NCBI GenBank assembly: GCA_903833025.1
Contig: CAILDT010000743.1
Location: 1-5,960, forward strand
Direction of reading: 5' to 3'
Origin: an uncultured Bacteroidota bacterium
Lineage (GTDB): Bacteria; Bacteroidota; Bacteroidia; 2-12-FULL-35-15
DNA length: 5,960 nt
The translations under genes were made by a program, and so were the position numbers. Below the pieces are notes generated by a model that made no database searches, was not told the DNA's origin, and saw only the letters and a list, made by a program, of their open reading frames with translations. Shown in pieces: positions 1 to 5,865 of the stretch (within the stretch, counting starts at the first letter, position 1; every line of letters starts with the position of its first letter).

Positions 1-110
1 CCTGCCAGTATGAAGTTTCAAGCATTTAATTACGTTTGTCGCGGGGCGAAAGAGACGAGCTTTTAATCCCCCCTTTTTTTTACTTCATAAATCTTTCAAA
101 CGTTATCCGT
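1..110. repeat. attC-like cassette recombination site, right part (copy A)
   Basis: This is the right part of a long imperfect palindrome whose left part lies before the window. Positions 1-51 match 5910-5960 at 50 of 51 bases (t at 31, a at 5940), so both belong to the same subtype. The right arm is at 68-95: six C, eight T, then ACTTCATAAATCTT. It pairs with the left arm of copy C (5878-5905). A 6-base spacer TCAAAC (96-101) and the core GTTATCC (102-108) follow. By analogy with integron attC sites, the crossover would fall between G102 and T103. The loop holds two small palindromes, TGAAGTTTCA at 11-20 and TCGC-GGG-GCGA at 39-49. The repeat itself is directly seen; the recombination role is inferred. 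Confidence 0.75.
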
Positions 111-165
111 AATGCCGAGAACCGTAACCGAAACAACAACGCAACGAATAATATTTTAAAAAACG

Positions 166-726
166 ATGGAAAACTGTATATCTAATTTCAAAGACTTCTT
201 TGAGTTTCTTTCCTACTTGGCAATTATAGGAGCAAGCTTTACTTATGTTTGGTCAAAGAAACAAGTACATTTTTCAACAATGAAACACTGTATTAAAGCA
301 TTCAGAAATTTAGATATATCTACAAAAGATAGAAAAGATAAGGACGTAGCAGACTATATTGACTTGGTTAATGAAGAGTTTTTTTATATTGAAAATAACT
401 ATTTGCATATTGAAGTAGCGATTGAATGGATTGATGGAATGATTGATTATTTGCCATTCATAGACAATAATCAAAAAGTTGTTGATGGCGGTACGTTTAC
501 AATTATTAAATCTGAAGACGCAAGCAACACAAAATCAATAGAGGATTTATGTAAGAAATATCCAAGAGTTTTGAAAACAATTAAACTTAACGAACCAATT
601 GATTTTACTAAAATTTATGCCAATGATAAACAGGAGAGGGATAAACTTATTTATCTTATTCTTTCAAAATTAAAATTAAGTCACTGGAAAAAAATTCATT
701 TGAAAGAAAAAATAAACAACCGCTAA
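166..726 (+). CDS. Small membrane-anchored protein of unknown function
   Basis: This 186-residue protein is not recognised with confidence. Residues about 11-29 (FFEFLSYLAIIGASFTYVW) form one hydrophobic segment followed by lysines, which suggests an N-terminal anchor with the rest in the cytoplasm. The remainder is charged, Lys-rich and probably mostly helical. The stretch around residues 62-100, with YIDLVNEEFFYIENNYLHIEV and then WIDGMIDYLPF, loosely recalls DUF4760-type proteins, which also have one membrane helix before a helical domain; this is a weak resemblance from memory. The ATG lies 63 bases after the proposed cassette boundary, and no Shine-Dalgarno sequence precedes it, as is common in Bacteroidota. 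The next gene starts 12 bases downstream, so the two are probably cotranscribed. I see no convincing promoter in the leader at 103-165. Confidence 0.8.
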   Translation: MENCISNFKDFFEFLSYLAIIGASFTYVWSKKQVHFSTMKHCIKAFRNLDISTKDRKDKDVADYIDLVNEEFFYIENNYLHIEVAIEWIDGMIDYLPFIDNNQKVVDGGTFTIIKSEDASNTKSIEDLCKKYPRVLKTIKLNEPIDFTKIYANDKQERDKLIYLILSKLKLSHWKKIHLKEKINNR

Positions 727-738
727 AACGTATATAAA

Positions 739-2274
739 ATGAAAAAAATTACTTTGACAATTGTTTTTCTATTCCTCCTTTTTGCGATTAAATCGCAAAA
801 TACTTTTCAATACATATATACAGGGGGTGCTCCTAACGTTGGTACATCGGGATGTTTAACAAGTGATGGCGGTTACATAATCAATGGAGAAATTACTGTT
901 GGTTCAAGTAATATTTATTTAATAAAAATAAATCCAGACGGAAGTGTAGCGTGGTCAAAATCTTACGATATGAGCATTACAGGTTCAGTTGGGAATTCTA
1001 TTCAGCAAACAAATGACGGAGGATATATAATCACAGGAGCAGGTTCAGGTGCGCCATCATTGCTATTAAAAATAGATAATATTGGAAATATTATGTGGAA
1101 GAAAACATACACTTCTTCAACAGAACTTGTAAAACAAACAATGGATGGTGGATATATTATTGTTGGTACGGCAGGTGGTAGCGGATTCGGTATATCAGTA
1201 ATCAAAACAGATAATAACGGTAATACGACTTGGACAAAAAATTATTCAAGAAATAATTCTCTAACGAATTATGGATATTACATTCAACAAACTTCTGATT
1301 ATGGATATATTGTTTTAGGGAAAACCGATACTGTTGCTGCTTCAAGTGGTGGAGATATTTATTTTATTAAATTGGATAGCTTGGGTAATAAAATTTGGTC
1401 AAAAACTTATGGTGGAACAGGAGATGATTATGCAAATTACGTTAAACAAACTATTGATGGGGGCTATATTATAACTGGAGAAACTTATCCAAATGCAACA
1501 GCAAACTATACTGATATTTTTTTATTAAAAACAGATAGCGTTGGAAATATGAATTGGGTAAAAACATATGGAGGTATTAAAAGCGATGCTGGTTCTTGTG
1601 TTTATCCAACAATAAATGGAGATTATATAATCACTGGTTATACCGAAAGTTTTCCTGACAGTGTAACAAATTCAAAATTGTTTTTAATAAAGACAAATAG
1701 TACTGGTAATATTATTTGGATGAAAATATACGGAGGCGGTGCTTGGTGTTCGGGCAATTCAGTTTTTGGAGCAAGCGATGGAGGCTACATAATTATTGGT
1801 AACAAAAGTTCTATTCCTGCTGGAGCATATCTTATTAAAACAGATAGTTTAGGAAATAGTGGGTGCTTGGAAAGTATTGTTACAACCACAACCAATACAC
1901 CTTCCTTTACTACTATTATCCCAAACGATACTATAACAACAAGTGTTACTGATGCAGTTCCAACAACATATACTTCAACTTGGACAACAACTCTTAATAC
2001 ACTTTGCTATGTTGGGATAAATGAATTAATTGATATTTTAGATATTGAAATTTTTCCTAATCCTTTCACTTCGCAAACAACAATTTCTTTTTCCGAACAA
2101 CAAATGAACACAACAATAAAAATTAAAGATATACTTGGCAAAGAAATGAAATCTATAAATTTTACGGGTAAACAATGTATAATAGAAAAAGGAGAAATGA
2201 GAAAAGGAATTTATTTTGTAAACATAACATACGAAAATAAGAAGATTATAAATAAAAAGATAGTTATTCAATAA
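739..2274 (+). CDS. Secreted seven-repeat beta-propeller protein with T9SS C-terminal sorting domain
   Basis: This 511-residue protein is predicted to be exported and then secreted or attached to the cell surface by the type IX system. Residues 1-20 look like a Sec signal peptide (MKK, a hydrophobic run, then KSQ). Seven copies of a DGGYIIxG motif start at residues 43, 93, 136, 187 (DYGYIVLG), 240, 293 (NGDYIITG) and 347. Each is followed by a strand pair of the type LIKTDSxGNxxWxKxY (61, 109, 154, 209, 262, 316, 365), which fits a seven-bladed propeller with blades of about 43-54 residues. A Thr-rich linker (about 383-422) leads to the sorting domain, which begins at IFPNPF (FPNP at 439-442) and ends KKIVIQ. 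Proteins of this design are common in Bacteroidota, but their ligands are mostly unknown, and I see no catalytic motif. The stop codon lies inside the stem of a terminator. Confidence 0.9.
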   Translation: MKKITLTIVFLFLLFAIKSQNTFQYIYTGGAPNVGTSGCLTSDGGYIINGEITVGSSNIYLIKINPDGSVAWSKSYDMSITGSVGNSIQQTNDGGYIITGAGSGAPSLLLKIDNIGNIMWKKTYTSSTELVKQTMDGGYIIVGTAGGSGFGISVIKTDNNGNTTWTKNYSRNNSLTNYGYYIQQTSDYGYIVLGKTDTVAASSGGDIYFIKLDSLGNKIWSKTYGGTGDDYANYVKQTIDGGYIITGETYPNATANYTDIFLLKTDSVGNMNWVKTYGGIKSDAGSCVYPTINGDYIITGYTESFPDSVTNSKLFLIKTNSTGNIIWMKIYGGGAWCSGNSVFGASDGGYIIIGNKSSIPAGAYLIKTDSLGNSGCLESIVTTTTNTPSFTTIIPNDTITTSVTDAVPTTYTSTWTTTLNTLCYVGINELIDILDIEIFPNPFTSQTTISFSEQQMNTTIKIKDILGKEMKSINFTGKQCIIEKGEMRKGIYFVNITYENKKIINKKIVIQ

Positions 2275-2320
2275 CAAGACAAGCACCGCGAAGCGGTGCT
2301 TGTCTTGTTATGTTATTTTT
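2272..2320 (+). terminator. Strong intrinsic terminator after the secreted propeller gene
   Basis: A perfect 18-bp stem is formed by TAACAAGACAAGCACCGC (2272-2289) and its reverse complement (2293-2310), with a GAA loop. T-rich sequence follows (TGTTATTTTT, 2311-2320). The first three bases are the stop codon of the upstream gene. The inner stem is GC-rich within AT-rich DNA. It should end transcription of the two-gene unit before the non-coding tail. Confidence 0.88.
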
Positions 2321-2720
2321 ATAGTATAATAAGGTAAGAAGTTAGAAATCGTTCATTTTATATTGGGGAAACATACCAAGTCGTGAGGAATGCAAAAATG
2401 ATGTTCGGAAGACTTACAATGATGTTCGGAACGCTTACTTTGATGTTAGGAAGAGTTACCAAGACGTGAGGAAGGCAAAAAAGACGTTCGGAACGCTTAC
2501 CAAGACGTTAGGGAGAGTTACCAAGACGCAAGGAAGGCAAAAAAGACGTTCGGAACGCTTACTTTGATGTAAGGAAGAGTTTTAGGACGCTGATATTAAC
2601 GATTTATGACGAAATTAAGACTTTAGCCATATTTGGGTAAAAGACCCATAAAGCGACAAAACGACCTTAAAACGACAAATTAGACACTTGACAACGACAG
2701 AAACCAGAAAAAGGCACTAA
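2311..2720. other. Non-coding tail of cassette 1
   Basis: About 410 bases hold no convincing gene on either strand. The region contains a 20-21 bp minisatellite (2377-2583). A weak hairpin, TGGGT-AAAAG-ACCCA, lies at 2634-2648. A stretch rich in the motif ACGAC (about 2654-2700) runs up to the central palindrome. The last bases (ACTTGACA at 2686 and ACGACAGAAA at 2694) recur at the end of cassette 2 (5836 and 5849). It could be the remains of a gene, an untranslated RNA or a spacer; the sequence does not decide. Confidence 0.6.
2377..2583. repeat. Minisatellite of ten 20-21 bp units
   Basis: Ten head-to-tail units start at 2377, 2398, 2418, 2439, 2460, 2481, 2501, 2522, 2543 and 2563. The common core is roughly GAYGTTMGGAA followed by a variable end, mostly CGCTTAC, GAGTTAC or GGCAAAA. 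Three unit types alternate and create a higher-order 62-bp period: 2460-2521 aligns with 2522-2583, and the middle unit (AAGACGTTCGGAACGCTTAC) is identical at 2481 and 2543. Units of 20 and 21 bp are mixed, so no reading frame is kept, which argues against a coding repeat. There are no unique spacers, so it is not a CRISPR array. Function unknown. Confidence 0.9.
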
Positions 2721-2836
2721 CGGATAACATAGGATTTATGAAATTAAAAAAAGGGGGGCTGAATCGCTTAATTTTAAAGGGTCTGCGGACAACCCCCTTT
2801 TTTTAACTTCATAAATCCTTCAAACGTTATAAGCCA
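2719..2836. repeat. Complete attC-like recombination site between cassettes (copy B)
   Basis: This is the only complete copy. The left core GGATAAC (2722-2728) is followed by spacer AT. The left arm at 2731-2757 (AGGATTTATGAAATT, seven A, then G) pairs with the right arm at 2793-2819 (five C, seven T, then AACTTCATAAATCCT). The spacer TCAAAC and the right core GTTATAAGCC (2826-2835) follow. Of 27 arm positions 26 pair; the exception is A2743 with C2807. The loop (2758-2792) is 35 bases and unlike that of copies A and C. Conserved arms, a variable loop, imperfect pairing and core-proximal spacers are the architecture of integron attC sites. The core does not match the usual GTTRRRY consensus exactly, and the spacers are unequal (2 and 6 bases). 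No protein in the window confirms recombination. Confidence 0.75.
2746..2804. terminator. Bidirectional intrinsic terminator inside the palindrome
   Basis: The inner arm pairs G2753-2757 with C2793-2797 and is flanked outside by A7 (2746-2752) and T7 (2798-2804). Read in either direction this is a G/C stem followed by a run of T, as in an intrinsic terminator. The 35-base loop is long, which may weaken it. Copies A and C carry the same design with longer runs (C6T8 at 68-81, A8G7 at 5892-5906). Confidence 0.5.
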
Positions 2837-2865
2837 TTTTAAAAAACCGCCTCATAGCACAAAAA

Positions 2866-3432
2866 ATGACAGACGACAGAAATAAAGAAAACTCAATAAT
2901 ACCAATCAGCTCAACCAATCTGGTTCGAGTTGGAAGTTCTATTGAAATAACTAATAAAATCATAAAGGAACACGAGAAAAGAACAACAGATGCAAATGTT
3001 GGGACAATTAATGAGGGCAATGAAGCATACACAATAAAATTGACTAAGGATATACTGGAAACCTTATCACCCAGAGAAATAATTTATGCAGAAGTTGCAG
3101 GTGGTGGAGCTATGGGCAACTCGGGTGGCATAATGATTTATGTAATTAATAAAGTGCAACTGATATGCTACGAAACAAGTGTATTCACTGATGAGGAAGT
3201 TTATTTAATTGCAGATGGTTTTCTATCAAATAATGAAAAAACGTTTTTTAACTTTTACTATGGCGGTATGGGCAACAATGTCTTTATAAATAAAAATGTT
3301 GAACTTAAAATCAAACAAGAATATTTCACCTATTTACAGAACGGATTTGAATATAAAATATACAGTAGTGTCAAAGGTGTTTTTAATAGCGTTGTGAATA
3401 GAATGAGCAACCCCAATAACGAAACGCATTAA
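2866..3432 (+). CDS. Unknown protein with N-terminal motif shared with the adjacent WD40 protein
   Basis: I do not recognise a named family for this 188-residue protein. Residues 11-39 (IIPISSTNLVRVGSSIEI and following) match residues 9-37 of the next gene's product at 19 of 29 positions without gaps. After a Gly/Asn linker, residues about 53-175 look like a mixed alpha/beta domain, with EVAGGGAMGNSGGIMIY at about 80-96 and the aromatic run FFNFYYGGMGNN at about 126-137. No signal peptide or membrane helix is seen, so it is probably cytoplasmic. The ATG has no Shine-Dalgarno sequence but lies 39 bases after the cassette boundary, a normal position for a first cassette gene. The next gene starts 29 bases downstream. 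A sensor or adaptor role beside the WD40 protein is inference from the shared module. Confidence 0.85.
   Translation: MTDDRNKENSIIPISSTNLVRVGSSIEITNKIIKEHEKRTTDANVGTINEGNEAYTIKLTKDILETLSPREIIYAEVAGGGAMGNSGGIMIYVINKVQLICYETSVFTDEEVYLIADGFLSNNEKTFFNFYYGGMGNNVFINKNVELKIKQEYFTYLQNGFEYKIYSSVKGVFNSVVNRMSNPNNETH
2896..2982 (+). other. Shared N-terminal motif, copy in the unknown protein
   Basis: These codons encode residues 11-39 of the first gene of cassette 2. The conserved pattern is IPIxSTxLVRVGxSIExTxKI followed by a charged helix. The motif stands at the very N-terminus, separate from the C-terminal domain, as expected for a portable interaction tag. Homotypic binding is inferred only. Confidence 0.7.
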
Positions 3433-3451
3433 GCATTATTGAAAAAACAAC

Positions 3452-3464
3452 AAAGGTAAAGGTG
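3452..3464 (+). promoter_or_regulatory. Ribosome binding site supporting a GTG start
   Basis: AAAGG at 3452-3456 lies five bases before the GTG at 3462. No ATG with a better position is available. Translation from GTG gives MTEDNNTSLIPIGST, which lines up with MTDDRNKENSIIPISST of the upstream protein, so homology and the Shine-Dalgarno-like sequence both support this start. It is the clearest such site in the window. Confidence 0.6.
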
Positions 3465-4466
3465 ACTGAAGACAACAATACTTCTTTAATTCCAATTGGC
3501 TCGACTGCTTTAGTAAGAGTTGGAAACTCTATTGAAGTTACAAAAAAGATATTAAGCGAATTTAAAAAAAGAGAATTAGAAAGAATTCACTTTAAAGGAA
3601 ATCTCTTTTCTGAAATTAAAGAAATCGGTAGCATAAGAACAGTTTCAGCTGTAGGCAATAGTGAATTTCAAATAGCAACAAATGAAGAGAGCTCCATTGC
3701 AAAATTTGATACTTCAAGTAAAACTGTTAAGGACAGAATAAAATTCAGTGGGAATTTTGAATGTGTAGCTATTGATATTATTAGCAATACAATTGCCATA
3801 GCATCAGGTAAGACTGTTTACATAACATCAAATGGTAGTGGTCAAATATTGCAGAAACTTGAAGGGCATACAAGGGAAATTAATATTCTAACTTTTAGCA
3901 AAGACGGAAAACAACTTTTTAGTGGGAGTAGTGATAAGACTATACGGATTTGGGAAACTGAAAGTTGGAAATGTGCTAATATATTGGAAGGTCACGAATG
4001 GCTTGTAAATTCTTTGAAGTTAACGAGTGATAACAAGTATTTGTATAGCGGTGGTTGGGACGCATTCATCATAAAATGGGATTTGCAAACTTTTAAAGAA
4101 GTTGACAGATTTAATTCAGGAAATATTGGTGGCATTAAATGCTTGGAATTAACTAATGATGACAGGCAAATTATTTCAGGCGGTGGCGATAAAGTAGTTA
4201 GAATATTTAATTCGTCTAATTTTAAAATCGTTGCAGAATTAAATGGACACACTGATTTTGTTTCTTGTTTAAGTGTATCAAATGACGGTAAGCTTTTAGC
4301 ATCGGGCGGATGGGACGGCCAGATATTTATTTGGTTTTTTTCAGAACAAGTATTAATCAATTCCTGCCAAGCCCATTCAGGTCGTATAAACTCTATAAAA
4401 TTCAGCAATGATGGCAGATTTTTATTATCAGGCTGTTCGGATAAACTTTTAAAATGTTGGATATAG
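3462..4466 (+). CDS. WD40 beta-propeller protein with shared N-terminal motif
   Basis: This 334-residue protein is a probable cytoplasmic scaffold. Residues 9-37 carry the motif shared with the preceding protein (LIPIGSTALVRVGNSIEV and following). Five clear WD40 repeats follow: LEGHTREI to IRIWE (133-165), LEGHEWLV to IIKWD (175-207), a degenerate one at 217-250, LNGHTDFV to IFIWF (260-292) and CQAHSGRI to LKCWI (302-334). Two weaker blades appear to fill 50-130, which would complete a seven-bladed ring. The protein ends with the last blade and has no catalytic domain, so it probably organises partners by binding. It starts with GTG. Its stop codon is one base before the next ATG, so translation of the two genes is probably coupled. 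In bacterial conflict systems WD40 proteins often serve as recognition or scaffold parts; that role here is inference. Confidence 0.92.
   Translation: MTEDNNTSLIPIGSTALVRVGNSIEVTKKILSEFKKRELERIHFKGNLFSEIKEIGSIRTVSAVGNSEFQIATNEESSIAKFDTSSKTVKDRIKFSGNFECVAIDIISNTIAIASGKTVYITSNGSGQILQKLEGHTREINILTFSKDGKQLFSGSSDKTIRIWETESWKCANILEGHEWLVNSLKLTSDNKYLYSGGWDAFIIKWDLQTFKEVDRFNSGNIGGIKCLELTNDDRQIISGGGDKVVRIFNSSNFKIVAELNGHTDFVSCLSVSNDGKLLASGGWDGQIFIWFFSEQVLINSCQAHSGRINSIKFSNDGRFLLSGCSDKLLKCWI
3486..3572 (+). other. Shared N-terminal motif, copy in the WD40 protein
   Basis: These codons encode residues 9-37 of the WD40 protein. Nineteen of 29 residues equal those encoded at 2896-2982, including the block LVRVG. 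The two genes are otherwise unrelated in sequence, so this is a shared module, not a duplication of the whole gene. Confidence 0.7.
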
Positions 4467-4467
4467 T

Positions 4468-5841
4468 ATGCAAACAGAAGCAGTATTTGAAAATATAGCA
4501 GAACGAATTCAACAGGAAATTAGTAAGGCACAGAAATCTGTATTTATTGCGGTTGCTTGGTTTACCAATAAAAACCTTTTCAATGAATTAGTAAATAAAG
4601 CAAGAAACGGTTGCACCGTTTCTCTCATTATTTCTAACGACAATATTAACCTTAATTCATCAATTGATTTTGAGCAGTTGCTTACTGCCAAATCAAAAGT
4701 TTATAAAATCGGTAACGGTGACACAGAATTAATGCATAATAAATTTTGTGTCATTGATTATAGCACAGTCATCACAGGTTCATACAATTGGAGCTATAAA
4801 GCAGAAAGCAATTTTGAGAACGTAATCATTACAAGTAATGACACAACTTTAGCAGAACAGTTCATTTCTGAATTCAATAATATTCGCAAACAATATTATC
4901 CAGATGCTGTAAATGAAGATATTGTTTTTCCATTAAACAAAATCATTAAACGGTTAGAAATCCTCAAAAACTATATACTTCTTGAGGATATTGAAGAATT
5001 AAGCAAGGAAACTTCAAAACTTAAGGAATACGATTTTAACTCCGATTTACTGGAAATTATTGAAGATGTAAGGAATGAGGAATTTGCATCAGCTATAAAC
5101 AAAATTCAAAATTTCATTTCTAAAAATCAGCAACTTTCAATCTGGACAGACCCTGAAATTGCAGCACTAAAACTTGAAATTAAGAATTTAGAAAACCAAC
5201 TTAACGGGTATGACAATGAAAAGATAGAACTTGAAAAACTACTTTCTGAATTTCAACACCGCCACACAATTGAATTAGGCGACATTATACTTGATATTTT
5301 GAAATTGCGTAAACTGAAATTCAAATCAGACAAAACAAAATATGAAGAAGCTGAAAATGACGAAAGGCAATATCGTGAACAAGTTGACACCGAAAAAGAA
5401 AAGGAAATCTATGAATTAACAGACGAGCAAAAATTAGAACTAAAAAAGAAATTTCGTAAAGCGACTGTATTGTGCCATCCCGACAAATTTGCGAATGAAC
5501 CAATTGAAATTCAAAAGCAAGCAGAAGAAATATTTAAAGAATTAAATGAAGCTAATTCAAAAAATGACCTTCAAAAAGTTTCTGAAATATTAGCTAATCT
5601 TGAAAAAGGTATTCTTTCAACAAGCAAAGGAGATAAACTCACAGACAAAGACAAACTAAGAGAAACGGTTAACAGATTGCGAGTTAAAGTCAAAATACTT
5701 GAAACTGAAATTATCACAATTAAACAAAGTGAAACATTCAAAACCATTATTAACATTGACGACTGGGACGAATATTTCAACAGGACAAAAGAAAAATTAC
5801 AGCGTGAACTTGAAGAATTACAACTTGAAATTGAGACTTGA
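4468..5841 (+). CDS. PLD-family (HKD) putative nuclease with coiled coils and a J domain
   Basis: The N-terminal part of this 457-residue protein (about 1-140) is a phospholipase D-like domain. It has SVFIAVAWFT at about 24-33 and a single HxKx4D motif, H90-N-K92 to D97, followed by GSYNW at 104-108. Proteins with one HKD usually dimerise to form the active site, and many bacterial ones are nucleases, so DNA or RNA cleavage is the likely activity. A Glu/Lys-rich helical region with coiled coils follows (about 155-315). A J-domain-like segment at about 317-380 has a basic helix KKKFRKATVLC and the HPD motif (337-339) that stimulates Hsp70 ATPase. A second coiled coil (395-457) ends the protein. 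The canonical first J-domain helix is not obvious. It is the last gene of the operon and the most likely effector. It could instead be a lipid hydrolase, but I see no membrane signal. Confidence 0.9.
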   Translation: MQTEAVFENIAERIQQEISKAQKSVFIAVAWFTNKNLFNELVNKARNGCTVSLIISNDNINLNSSIDFEQLLTAKSKVYKIGNGDTELMHNKFCVIDYSTVITGSYNWSYKAESNFENVIITSNDTTLAEQFISEFNNIRKQYYPDAVNEDIVFPLNKIIKRLEILKNYILLEDIEELSKETSKLKEYDFNSDLLEIIEDVRNEEFASAINKIQNFISKNQQLSIWTDPEIAALKLEIKNLENQLNGYDNEKIELEKLLSEFQHRHTIELGDIILDILKLRKLKFKSDKTKYEEAENDERQYREQVDTEKEKEIYELTDEQKLELKKKFRKATVLCHPDKFANEPIEIQKQAEEIFKELNEANSKNDLQKVSEILANLEKGILSTSKGDKLTDKDKLRETVNRLRVKVKILETEIITIKQSETFKTIINIDDWDEYFNRTKEKLQRELEELQLEIET

Positions 5842-5865
5842 CATTATGACGACAGAAAGAAAAAC

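Larger units (their letters stand above)
103..2826 (+). mobile_element. Putative integron-like gene cassette 1 (two genes)
   Basis: The unit runs from the base after the G of the first core (G102) to the G of the second core (G2826). Its beginning, TTATCCGT, is the exact reverse complement of ACGGATAA (2720-2727) at the left edge of its terminal palindrome. A circularised unit would therefore have a fully paired 9-bp core, GTTATCCGT with ACGGATAAC, as expected for an integron cassette excised at its attC. It carries a membrane-anchored unknown protein, a secreted propeller protein, a terminator and a non-coding tail with a minisatellite. At 2.7 kb it is long for a cassette. No integrase gene is visible, so membership of an integron is inferred from the site structure. 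Confidence 0.65.

Noticed and set aside
103..165. Promoter for the first gene
   Set aside because: I could not find a TTG and TAnnTTTG pair at suitable spacing; the AT-rich run at 148-160 alone is not enough.
1002..1205. Minus-strand open frame inside the propeller gene
   Set aside because: It is a shadow of the repeated DGGYII codons and has no independent start signal or recognisable protein.
2038..2286. Minus-strand open frame of 82 codons
   Set aside because: It overlaps the T9SS sorting domain and the terminator on the opposite strand; its composition (Phe, Tyr, Asn, Leu) is typical of an antisense shadow of AT-rich coding DNA.
2305..2330. Promoter with TTGTTA and TATAAT after the terminator
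   Set aside because: The spacing is only 14 bases, no gene follows, and Bacteroidota promoters have a different consensus.
2377..2583. Possible CRISPR array
   Set aside because: The units are contiguous and diverged with no unique spacers, and there are no cas genes.
3992..4408. Minus-strand open frame of 138 codons inside the WD40 gene
   Set aside because: The WD40 frame is unambiguous, and the antisense product shows no domain or start signal.
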